64,000 bases of DNA. Origin: Nepenthes gracilis. Taxonomy: Eukaryota > Streptophyta > Magnoliopsida > Caryophyllales > Nepenthaceae. A model generated the notes under the pieces. That model was not told the origin of the DNA. It ran no database searches and saw nothing but the letters and a program-made list of their open reading frames with translations. Shown piece by piece: positions 22,604 to 33,614 of this stretch; position 1 is the stretch's first letter; each line of letters opens with the position of its first letter. The DNA lies in contig BSYO01000031.1 of NCBI GenBank assembly GCA_033239525.1, positions 3,938,467-4,002,466 on the forward strand, in the 5' to 3' direction. Made by a program: the position numbers and the translations under genes.

Positions 22604-24378
22604 ATAAATATTAAATTTCATACACTTTCTGCTTTATATGTATAATATACACTTAATCCTTCAATTTTTATAAACTAATTTCAAATTTAGGGTCCGAAAT
22701 TCCAAACAACGTCAAAAATTTTCATAAAAATATACAAAATGAGGAATCTTTATAGTATCAGTTCATGTACTTAACATACGGGATATTTCGGGAAGAAAAG
22801 TTGCACATTTAAAAGATCTAACATAATCACCAAACATGCAAAACATCATATACAAAATACAAGTGGTAAAACATCATAATACTCGAAATCATGGTATGTG
22901 TGGGGTTAGGATTTCCGATTAAACACAATATTTTGTATAAACCTCGAAATTAGACGTGAAATCAACATGTATACACATTTTTAATACATATACTTCAAAA
23001 TTGGATAGCAAATTAACAAATATGCACATTTAATACATTAGTACCTTAAAATCTAAGCTTTGATGGGAATTTGAATAAGAATGCACGGAATGAACGGTCA
23101 GAAATGAGCGAAAAGAGAAAAAAAAAGTATAGGAGTGTACTTGTCTCGACCTGATCTATAGATTTCTCAACTAGCTCCTCGTCAGAAACGGACCTGAGAT
23201 CCGCAATCTCTTATTCTCTCTCATCACCGGTGTGCTCCCTCTCTCTCCTCTCTTCCCCTTTCTTTTTCTTCTGCCAAAAAAATGATGAAAGCTGAGCGCG
23301 AGAGCTTTAAATATCTGGACTAATGCTCGAGTGCTAGTCAGGCGCCCCTCAGGCGTAGCGCCACTGGTTCATGTGCTCGAGTGCGCCTCACACGTAGCCC
23401 AAACCTGGTCTACGACTAACTTTCTTCATACTTTTTCCACATCCAATGACCTTTATTTTGATTATATCATCTTATTTAATTATAATTATCATAAATAAAA
23501 AATGTGAACCTTACACAATTGATGAAATTTAATAACAAAAATCAGTATGGACCAACCATTGAACCGACCATTAAATTGGCCCCGAATCGATAGCCGAATC
23601 TGTAAGTAATTATGCTGAAATTGGATTAAGAAAATCAACCTGAATTGGCCCCAAACCAATTACTGAACTGGTAATCGAATCAATTAAATATATGGCGTGC
23701 TAAATATGAATTTTAATACTTGTAAAAGTTTAAGATTAAAGCTACTAATTTGTACCATGCATTAATTTTTGTTACGATTTACAGTCTGTTATTAAATATT
23801 ACATTTTATGATTATATGTTTCGATATTATAGAAAGTTGATATGGAAGTTTTGTAAGTCTCAAGAAATATAATTATTTTCTTCTGAAGTGAAGAAAATTA
23901 AGAAGTATTAAGAACAAATGTAAAAGCTTCCAACAGAACTTTCGAAAAAGAAGAATTAAAAAATTGGACTAAGAAATTATTTCAATACATAATATTCCAT
24001 AACATGTCATAAATATTATAATAAAAATTCAAGGATTATCCTTACTATGAATTTTAGCGAGTGATATTTCTTCACATGTCTTAGGATATTATAGTAAAAA
24101 ATCAAAGAATTATTCGAAGAGCTGTGAGACGGCTTCAGGTCTCGTATACCGGATATAAAGGTAGTACCACCCACTTTTGAGTGTTGAATAGGAGCTTACG
24201 GTTTTAGATTGTGTGAAAGCATACACAATCCATCCACATCGGGGTATAAAAGGAGGTCAAGCCTTAGATTATATGGGATAACACAATGCTTTCTTCAATT
24301 AACTGTTCCATCAGTTAGTAAAACCTACTAACTCTGATCCCTCAAGATAAGTAAGCTTTAAACATAAAATAGTAATAG

Positions 24379-24555
24379 TACGTTTGATTGTTAGAATGGA
24401 ATAATGTAAGAATAGAATAGTTATTCTTAGGGAATAGAATAGGATGAGAATAGAGTTAAAATTATTATTCTCATATTTGATTATTAGAATAAAATAAGGT
24501 AAAAATTAGTATTTTATTATTTAATTTGTAAAATAATATAAGGAATAATGTGAAA

Positions 24556-24594
<39 letters not shown>

Positions 24595-24801
24595 CGTAGT
24601 AATAATAATAATAATAACAATAAATGGGAGTGAAAATAACTATTTTTACATTTGTGGGAATAGTTATTTTCACATTTTATATGGAAATAAATATTCCCAC
24701 AAAAATATTTATTCTTGATTAAATTGTAACTAAACGGAGGAATATATATTCCCAGGGAATAAGGAGGGAATAGAATGTCTATTCCCTTCAACCAAACGTA
24801 G
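24379..24801. mobile_element. MITE-like insertion with short terminal inverted repeats
   Basis: The ends are TACGTTTGATTG and, inverted, TACGTTTGGTTG (11 of 12 identical). Candidate 8-bp duplications are agtaatag (24371-24378) and ggtaaaag (24802-24809), 6 of 8 alike, as for hAT-type elements. The interior is AT-rich with recurring 'ggaata' and 'agaatag' motifs and a (TAA)n run at about 24560-24625. It interrupts the U5 of the outer LTR. The minus-strand ORF at 24471-24791 is a by-product of the microsatellite. Confidence 0.5.
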
Positions 24802-25403
24802 GGTAAAAGAATAAGGTAAAGAAAGTTAAATAAATCTGGGAAAATATTTTGATCATATTTTATGTTTTATATGTATTCTAACTACTATCCCTTATGATAA
24901 CATATTTTTAGTACAAACATGTATATCATTATATATATTATACCTTATTGAGTATTTAGTTCACTCTCTTATTGTTTTACTGCCTCGCAGATATTCTGCA
25001 GAAATTAAAACCGGTTGTACTTGAGTCAAGATGGAAGTTTTAAATTTTACTTAGTAGTTGATCAGTGTATTAGAAATGTTGAGAATTTTGATATATTTGG
25101 CTAGAATATGTACTATAAAACTTCTATTGTGTCATACTACGTTATATTTTTGGTAATATTAGAATAGATTACTTCCACCGATTATGGTAAGTATTATGCT
25201 TCCGTAAATTAATACGTGATGGATTTTCAGTTTTTAACAGGTATCTTTCCTTAATAAAACCAATATCATATCCCTATAAGATGATGTTGAAGCCATTGAG
25301 AATATGGCAGATATATGGATCTTGTGGATGATATAAGCAGGATCATGTATAATAACAATGATAATAAAGCCTAATAAAGGTAATAAGGACGTGGAATGTT
25401 ATA

Positions 25404-26290
25404 GGTATATTTGTAACCTAATTTTTAACCTCTCTATGAATATCTCATTTATATAAGTATAAAAATAGTAAAAAAAACAGCTACCAGCTCAAAAATTCTC
25501 CTTAATAAAAGTAAATATCCACCATTTGAGAAAGTTATTCCTTGCTCTTGTAATAAATTATCAAAATTTTCTCACTAAACTCATTTTTTTTTATTAAATT
25601 GCATAATAACTCTAACCTGTAAGCCTTCATTAGGACATTGGTAATATGAATATTGGAATCCAATAGTATGTAAAATTTTAAAATAAGTTAAACAAGATCA
25701 ACAAAAAAAAATCAAAAGGTGTTCAATTTTACTGTTTGAAGCAAATCTAATAAATTTATTTATAGGGGTCAATAGTCGGGAGTAAATAAATTAAGGTCTA
25801 GTGTATCTATATCAATTAAGCTGTAAGTTAACTTTATTAGTATATTACTTTTACTTGTTATAGAAATTTAGAAAATTTTATTCAATAACTATTTACTATC
25901 AAGATTTTTCTTTATTAGCAAAAAAAATACTTATTAATTTTCTTATTATTTATATCTAATTTTGTATTACAATTTATTGTGCATATTCTAATTTCTATTA
26001 TATATTCACAAGTCGTGAGTAAATTGACCAAGATTTAATACATCTATACCATCTATATTATAAATTTGACTTTCTTAATATTTTACTTTTACTGATTGTA
26101 AAAATTCGTAGGATTTTATTCAATAATTATTAATTATCAAAATTTTTTCATCAATAAAAATTTATTTACTAATTTTTTTTATTATTCATATCTATATTGA
26201 AGCTATAACTTGTTATACATATTATATCGATTTATATCTAAATAAATATATACTTTATATGTATTATACATTCTAGCGTGCCTTAATTTT
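25404..26290. repeat. Interspersed repeat A, right half (interrupted copy)
   Basis: It matches 3115-3780 in order: 'aaaaatagtaaaaa', 'ccaccatttgagaaa', 'taacctgtaagcctt', 'aatagtatgtaaaat' and 'gatcaacaaaaa'. Towards its right end a segment seems partly duplicated: 'ctatatcaattaagctgtaagtta ... tatta' near 25810 and 'ctataccatctatattataaattt' near 26045. Confidence 0.6.
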
Positions 26291-29200
26291 ATAATTTAAA
26301 CGGGTTAGGTTTAGATATTGAGATTAAAAAATTCTCAGTCCTTTTTTCTTAATAAATTTTACAATCTTATAATGCTTGCTATATCAAATCAGACCAATTC
26401 ATTTACGTTGTTTTTTTTTTCTTTTTTTTTTTGGTTAAAATCATTTAATTATTTTTGAATTATTGGGGAGGTTGTATTCAATAATGTTACTCAATTTCAA
26501 GCGAAAATGGAAGCAAATAGCTTTGAAAGGAGTCTCAACCAACCAGTCGAGCTCGAGCATTGAAGCCCTTTTAATGCTCTGAAGAAAAACAAAGCAGGAG
26601 CTGGCTAGCTGTCTGTGTACTGAACTTGACAGCAATCATAAATCAATTGTGTTGCAAGAAATCCGTACGTATATTATTGTAGTTAATAGTATGAAATGAT
26701 ATAATTGAGCCGAAAAATTCCATTCTCATCGACACATATTTAATTCTATGCTATATATGACAGGGATGTATATTTTGTAAATTATTAAAATAATTATAAA
26801 TTATAATTTTATGTTAGTTTATTATATTTAAATAAAACAATTATGTTTTTAATCAATTTAATTTTTAATAAAAGTAATATTATTATAATTAAAAAATTAG
26901 TTATCTTCTTGTTTTGTTAATGATAGAATAAAACATTACTTATTATGAATAAAAATATGATGATTTTTTTTAAATAATGGTAATGTTAGTTTTTATTTTT
27001 AAATTAATGGAGGTTATTAGCTTTGTAAGAATATTATTTTAAATATTGTCATTCAAAGAGTAGAAGATAATTTCTACACAAATTCTAGGGCTATCATGAA
27101 GGATGAGAGCAAGGGTTAACAGAGAAAAAATATATTTTAGATTTAAAAAAATGCTAAATTTGGGTTTAGACATATTTTAAAATTTTAATTATATATTATA
27201 AAATAGGAAAATAATATAATAATTTTAACAATTTATGAATGGTTAGATCTCATGAAGCCTTAAAATATACACTATTTTATAGTAGATCTATTATGATTCT
27301 TCTACCATTTTGGCTCTTTTATCTATTCAAAAGTTATGATTAAAAATTAAAAAATAAATAATTGAGATTAAAATAGTAATTATAGGAATTAAACGCAATC
27401 TTTCACGAAAAATAATAGATATATGTGTAAAAATTTAATATATATAATACACAACTAAAATTAGATTTGACACAGTGAATTATAGAGCAACATTGGGCAC
27501 AAAATCATAAGTTCCGCACCAACAACAAGATGTTATAGTGTAAAGAAAATGTTTTTCGGGTCTACCCAAATTAATTTACTTCGTTCTAGCCAAATTAAGT
27601 GTGTGAAAAAAAAGTAAAAATGAATATATCTTTAGATATATAGTCATTAAAGTATAAAATATATGATCCCCTGGAGATATAGATTATGCACTTTTAAGAG
27701 ATCTTATTTTGTGCTCGAGCATGTCGTGGTTGAGGATTGTGGTGTGAAATGAGTGGATAATATGACTTCATCTTGAGAGGGATAGTAATGATTTTTCAAT
27801 TAAAATTATATGGAATTATTCGTGTGGAATAGGTTGTGGCCTTATTTTAATAGAACACTTCTCCATTTATAGAAAATATTAGGCCACTCAAAATTTAGTT
27901 TAAATGAAAAAATATATATTTTTGTAATTTTTTTAATACAGATTTAAATATACTTTCTAATTTTTTTTATCTTTCTAAAAAGTTTAAAACAACAGTTCTA
28001 TATTTTCACTTTCTTAAAAAGACCTATTATTCTTTTCAAACTTTGGCATTAAAATATTTATTAACAATATATATAAGTAAAAACAATATATCAAAATCTT
28101 GTATTTAGAATTCCCAAGTTGAGATTGTTGGGTCCTATAATGTCGGATCAACTTCATAATTAAGTGGGTTAGGTCTTCAGCATGCATAATGCTGATCTTC
28201 AAAGCACATCAATGCAAGGTGGTTGATCAGCACGGATTACATTTTCCTTGTTGCCAAACATAAGGTTTGTCGATTAAGGTACTTTGAAGACTACATGGCA
28301 GACCTATGTTAGGGTTATGACAAGGATCACCGAATGCATTTAGATAATCAATCACCTAAGTAACACTACTCATAGCAATGCAAACCCATTTTGTTATTAA
28401 TTCTAATATGATAATGTATTGTATTAATTTATGATGTTTGGGAATTATAATTTAATATTGATATCTCAATTATGATTATTTAGTTGAATGTATTTATAAA
28501 GAATAACACAAAAAATTCAACAATAACCAACGGACTATAGATTATAAATTACAAAATTCTAACTTAATAACATTTAATTATAATATTAATAATAAACTTA
28601 AAATTCCATAAATTATAAACAACTCTATAAAATAATAAACAAATTAATATGGGCTATTATAAGGGTGGGACCATGGGTTGTACTATGTCAAGCAATACAG
28701 ATATTACTAGCAAGTGGGTAGGCCCAACCAATACAAATACTTCCAAATACAGGTCACACGTCTTTCTCGATTGAGTTGTTTATTTTTCGGTATAGCTTAT
28801 GTATAGTACTATGCCGAGCAAGCATGACAAACTCGCACATGAGCGGCACGTTTAGTAAATTACTAAAATTAATAAATTCGATAAATTATGTGTTAGGTTA
28901 ATTGAATGGCTTAAAATATTCAAAATCTAACTTATATAGGGGTAAAATTTGATCTCAAAGCACTATTAAATGATGAGTGTGACTTCACATACTAATCAAC
29001 TTAGGTCACAACTAGCATTGGCATAATCAAAATAAATTTCTTTAATTTTCAAGAATTTAATTCAACCAAATTGATAGAACCATAAGTTTTTATGTGACAT
29101 GAACTTTTATCAAATTTAATTTTTTAAAAAATTAACTTATATAAAATAATAAAATTATTATGTATACGATTATTTTTTTATTAGTAGAAAATTTAATTTT

Positions 29201-32200
29201 CTACTCTAGCATACACTTCTCTTGCAGTCTACTTCACAAAAATTACTCATTGCTACGAATGAATATCATTCATTAAGCCTTTCGTTACTAAAAAAATTAC
29301 AAATACAATAATTAGTAATTTTTCTTTATCTGAATAATTCTATTAAAAGAGATATTGATTTTGATTTATTCAAATATAACATATCGTAGCTACAAGTGCA
29401 GTTCTCATGTTCGATTACACATGGTTGATTTCTGAGATATAAAACACTAATATATATAAATCTTTAGTGAAAAAAGTCTAATTAAACTTGTGAAAAACTC
29501 GAGCATATTAACAAGATAAAAGATTAAAAATATCATATACAATTTTCTTATATCTGCTTTTTTTTTTTTTTAATATCTAATTTAGCTATTTGAGACATGT
29601 ATTATATTCTAGGGTCTTCTTTGGTATAGTAGAAAATTGTCAATTTCAAAATTTGTACAACCCAACAAAGGAATTAATGAATTTCCATGGTTTCACCAAA
29701 TTTCTAACTTGAAAGCGATCAATTCATTTGTGTTTGTATGACCTAAGCTATGATAATTGGGTTAGATCGAGTAGGGTCCATATGGATGGAAGACCTAATT
29801 AAAATTGGGTTCAGAACAAATTTTGAGGGATAAGTATTACCCTTAAGTTAGACGGGTCAAGTTAGAACCTATTCTCAAGCAAAAAATATCTGTATTTGTT
29901 AATAATTAAAATTAAGTCGATTTATACTTAGATAGGCATTTTAATTTTTATATTTTTTAATTTATAAAATTCATATTTTCATATAATAAACAAAAAAAAT
30001 ACAAAAAATAATACTTTTAGATAAGATAAATATATCTTAAAATATTTAAAATTACAATTTTTATATAAAAATTATTGTTATGCAAAAATATATATATATA
30101 TATACCTTCTCTAATAGGTTAGTAATAACTTGTGTTTATCTAGAAAAATTAAGATACATTTATAAAAATTGAAAATACCAACGTGGGTGAATAAAATTTT
30201 TTAAAATCGTCCAAACCCAAATCACAAATAATGATTTGATTTATTTATAGTCTAATTATAGTTTAATTTTTATTAGGAATGTATTTATAATTTGATTATA
30301 GTTTAAAAATTTAAACTAAACCAAACCAATTGATATTACGCACACATACTATATTTAAATATCTTTGTAACTAAAGATATGTAGCCCTACACATGCATAT
30401 TACGCTTGTGACTTAGCTTTTCATTGGTAATTGAATTTGTGATGCCTTTAATAATTCATTATTACATAAAATAATAGAAGCTTTTTGTTTGTTATTAAAA
30501 TTGGTCATGTTTCAAATAAATTTTTATAATATTAAAAAAATTTTAGGTCATGTTAAAAATTTTAAAAAAAAATTAAATTCTTAAAAAATTAGATAATATT
30601 TATTTTTTTTCTAAAGACTATATTTTAATTTATTTTATATAAACCTTAACAATAGGTTTCATCTTACATGGAAAGATTGGAATATTGTGCATAAAATTTA
30701 AATTTGGTACTGAAATATTTATTAATCAATGATATTTTACACTTTTAATAATGCTTTGAATTTCTCAATTATTTATTATTTTATATTTAAACACATTTAA
30801 CGATATTATTATTATATTTATTATCATATCTTATTATTTTAATTTTTTTTATATGATATATAAAATTGAACAAATAATTTTTATACTAAGAGTTTAGCAT
30901 TATAATCAGAAAAAATATAAAATTAAATCAATCTGTAGATTAATAATTTACCTTAACTGATAGTTTTATCCTGCCTAATAAAAGTCCAAACTATAATATA
31001 TAATTTAATTATAAAGTATTTATTATCTATACCAAATAAATCGGCATTTAACCTTATTAGTAAACAAATAATAAAGTCCCCACATATAAAGCTACCATAA
31101 GAATGGCCCCGACCCACTGCTTGAATGCTTAGTCGCAAATCCTGATAGAATTATTTTATTTTTTATTAATATATTTTTTAACGATAAAAATTTTATCATA
31201 ATAATTTAAACGATTAAAATTATAATAATATATTTAAATATAAAATTATTATTGTTAAAAGTATATAAGACTCAAAAAAATATCAAAAGTCGGGTCTCAA
31301 ACTGGAACAAGGGACGTAGGGGTGCACTCAATGTCTATCAGGCTGTTAGATTGAAAGATCCAACAACCCATAAAATATTTTATAATTTTAAGAAAATAAA
31401 AAAATATAAAAATAACATATATTTTTATTTTTTTTCTCATATTAAAATATTAAAATATTGATATTATTAATTGTGGGGCATGGACGACATCGGTCGTAGT
31501 CGCACCTAACTCACAACCTATCTCTGTGGGACTCTGTTGTAAGCAACCTTTCATAATAAATTTGAGCACTGACTCTCCAAAAAAGACTAGAACAATTTTT
31601 TTAAAGGAATTAATTTTATGTCATAAATCATATATTTATTAGCTTAATATTTAATAATTGATAGTATCTTTTAAATTTGTTTTATAATATTGATATTTAA
31701 TTTTATAATATCTGCCCGAATATAATTTTATAATAAATATAAATTAAGATAAATATTAAAAATAATATAATAATAATATTTATAATACTTATTAAACTTA
31801 ATTATGAAAATCATAACCTATATTATAACACATTGAGGGAAACTCTATCGCTTAAGCAAATTTAAAAATTAATAATTATGATCTAATTATTACAAAATAA
31901 TTTATTTTAATAAATAATTTAATTTTTTAATTAATTAAATTATAATTATTTATTTTAAAATAGACAATCAGGACATGGAGAATGAGTCTATCTATTTTTA
32001 TGAAAGATGAAATTTTCCCGAATCCAGATCATAAATAAAAGGTTGTAAACAATTAAACACAGTTTTAAAAAAATTAAATATCGCAAAATAGTTAACTTAA
32101 AAATTAAAAAAATATTATATATAAATATATCTTTTTATAAATAATTATAGTAGTTTTATAAGAAAAATATCTTGAATACTTTTAAAATTTTTTAAATTAA

Positions 32201-32352
32201 CGAGACATCTTATTTATTTATTTATTATATTAAAATTATATAAAAATAAATAAATAAGTAAAATAGTGTCTAAAATATATCAATTGAGGGCTTATTAAAT
32301 ATTTTTTAATTAATAATATTTTTTTAGTGAAAATATTAATTATTATATTTTT
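26291..32352. other. AT-rich intergenic DNA without a supported gene
   Basis: Six kb of AT-rich sequence with homopolymer runs and a short (TA)n run (about 30089-30104). There are scattered small ORFs of 60-70 codons (26441-26635 minus, 28014-28202 minus, 30953-31138 minus, 31252-31461 plus) with no recognisable domain. An island of more balanced composition lies at 28100-28380 and contains a short hairpin (CAGCAT ... ATGCTG, about 28179-28196). Another lies at 31470-31590. I see no tRNA, LTR pair or exon structure here. Confidence 0.5.
31866..32030. repeat. AT-rich repeat B, copy 1
   Basis: It shares the order 'aattatgatctaattatta ... taattaaattataatta ... atagacaatcaggacatg ... gagtctatctatttttat ... 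gaaatt' with copies near 52270-52460 and, partly, 55430-55590. Its first part is close to palindromic (attatgatctaatt / aattaaattataatt), which suggests a small foldback-type element. Confidence 0.45.
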
Positions 32353-32357
32353 AATAT

Positions 32358-32846
32358 TGATGGGTATCATTACCCAAATAACTGATAACCACCCATGGGA
32401 TAGATTATAAAAACCTCCTGATAACTTCTACGGTTCGTTTTGAAAGTTAAACGTCTGTCATAAACCAGAAGTTAAAATAAAAGACAAATGAGAAAATCTT
32501 AAGAATCTTATTTGATTATGAAAATCGGAGAAGAATCTTTTCCGGCGATTATGAAAACAAGGAGAAGTTATCTTTATTCAAAAGTTATATAAAAGAAGGT
32601 AATCTAGGAAGAAGGACTCCATTCTCTTTCTCTAAAAAAAAGACTCCTACTTGAAAAAAAAATTAAATCAAGTTCTTTCATTTTTATTATTAAAAAAGGT
32701 CATGACAAATTTGAACATCGGAGAGCCTGTGGGAATCTAACCCCTTTGACCTTTGACTATCTTATTTTTTTAATATTGTATAAGTCTTAAATTAAAAAAA
32801 TAAAGAATCAAATTATTTTTATTTAAATTCGGATAGGGCCGCAACA
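32358..32846 (+). mobile_element. Solo LTR (489 bp) with AATAT duplication, upstream of the dehydrogenase gene
   Basis: It starts TGATGGGTATC and ends GCAACA. AATAT flanks it at 32353-32357 and 32847-32851. A TATA box (TATATAAAAG) lies at 32586-32595. The downstream sequence 'ttgaacatcggagagcctgtggga' (about 32712) resembles the R/U5 of plant Tat-lineage Gypsy LTRs. No internal region is left. Its promoter points towards the gene, whose start codon is about 770 bp downstream. Confidence 0.8.
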
Positions 32847-32851
32847 AATAT

Positions 32852-33356
32852 GTTAAAATGTTGAAAGATTAGATGGAGCTGTTATTTGAAGTCTTCACAA
32901 CTGCGTCCGCAGTCAAGGATGGGACTGATGACCGTTAATTTCAAAAATGACGGTTTTAAAATCATCATTTTAAATTAAATTCGTTTTAATTAATTTAAAA
33001 TTTTAAAATATTAATACAATTATAATTATTTATTATTAAATGATCGTTTCAGATTGAGAAATCTAAAAGATAAAGCGTCACATCGTCTACAATGCTGCCC
33101 CCTAATCATTTAGATGAGGAAAATCTCGTGAATAGTGTTTAAATTTAAAAATAATTTTGAATATATTTTTTATTTTTTATATTAAAATTTACCTTCAATA
33201 AATATTAATATTAAAAATAATTTTTTTTTAAAAAAAATATTTTAAAATTTAAACTATTGAAAAATAAATTTATAACTAAAAAAAATAGCGAAGATTATTT
33301 ACCTTTTAGAGAAGCAGGCCCCGCGGTTTCCACAGTGGGCGCATTCAATTACCACC
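32852..33356 (+). promoter_or_regulatory. Proximal upstream region of the dehydrogenase gene
   Basis: This is AT-rich sequence that becomes more GC-rich from about 33310 ('gcaggccccgcggtttcc'). No clear defined cis-elements can be assigned by eye apart from the TATA box that follows. Confidence 0.35.
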
Positions 33357-33362
33357 TATAAA
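33357..33362 (+). promoter_or_regulatory. Probable TATA box of the dehydrogenase gene
   Basis: TATAAA sits in 'cacctataaaccgtcc', about 255 bp upstream of the start codon. Transcription would begin near 33390, giving a 5' UTR of about 220 nt rich in C and T (33410-33610). Confidence 0.55.
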
Positions 33363-33614
33363 CCGTCCGTCCGTCTTATCAATTAATCACTACCCACCAA
33401 GAAGTTCTTCATTTTGCTCTCTGTTTCGATCGTCCCATGCACTGAATTCCTCGACTAGAAGTCATCAATCATTACTCTACTCCCTCTGATTTTCTCTTCT
33501 GCTTTCTCTTCTTCTTTTTCTTCGTCTTCTCTATCTCGATCGATCCTGTCGTGGAGCAATTGAGGAATTGCCGAAGATATCCGTTGACGGTGCTGAGGAG
33601 CTGAGATTAGGCAA

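Larger units (their letters stand above)
16529..23515 (-). mobile_element. Solo LTR, family 1, minus orientation, with CAATT duplication, interrupted by a Copia element
   Basis: On the minus strand it begins TGTAAGG (complement of 23509-23515) and ends at 16529. CAATT occurs at 16524-16528 and again at 23516-23520. With the nested Copia and its duplication removed the LTR is about 2.47 kb. The minus-strand order is AT-rich start, GC-rich U3 with CTCGAG (near 23325 and 23371), TATTTAAA near 23309, leader with CT/GA bias (23150-23290) and U5 continuing at 16529-18092. The ORFs at 16626-16826 and 16983-17186 lie in the AT-rich U5 and are not genes. Confidence 0.8.
14269..25403 (+). mobile_element. 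Nested stack; outermost layer is a family 1-like solo LTR (plus) with an internal repeat array
   Basis: The outer LTR begins TGTAAGG at 14269 and ends at 25403 with a degenerate TGTTATA (expected TGTGACA). Repeat A continues on both sides. The target duplication is imperfect (catat before, ggtat after), so the insertion is old. Visible parts are a TATA box near 15049-15057, a purine-rich leader 15060-15190, 'ggcaagtgtact' near 15218, a degenerate array (15350-16528 and 23521-23690), then the family U5 (24080-24370, 24800-25403). Three later insertions interrupt it: the minus LTR 16529-23515, the Copia 18093-22603 within that LTR, and the MITE-like block 24379-24801. Confidence 0.7.

Noticed and set aside
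24471..24791. 106-codon minus-strand ORF with an Ile-rich hydrophobic run
   Set aside because: The run is the translated (TAA)n microsatellite inside the MITE-like element.
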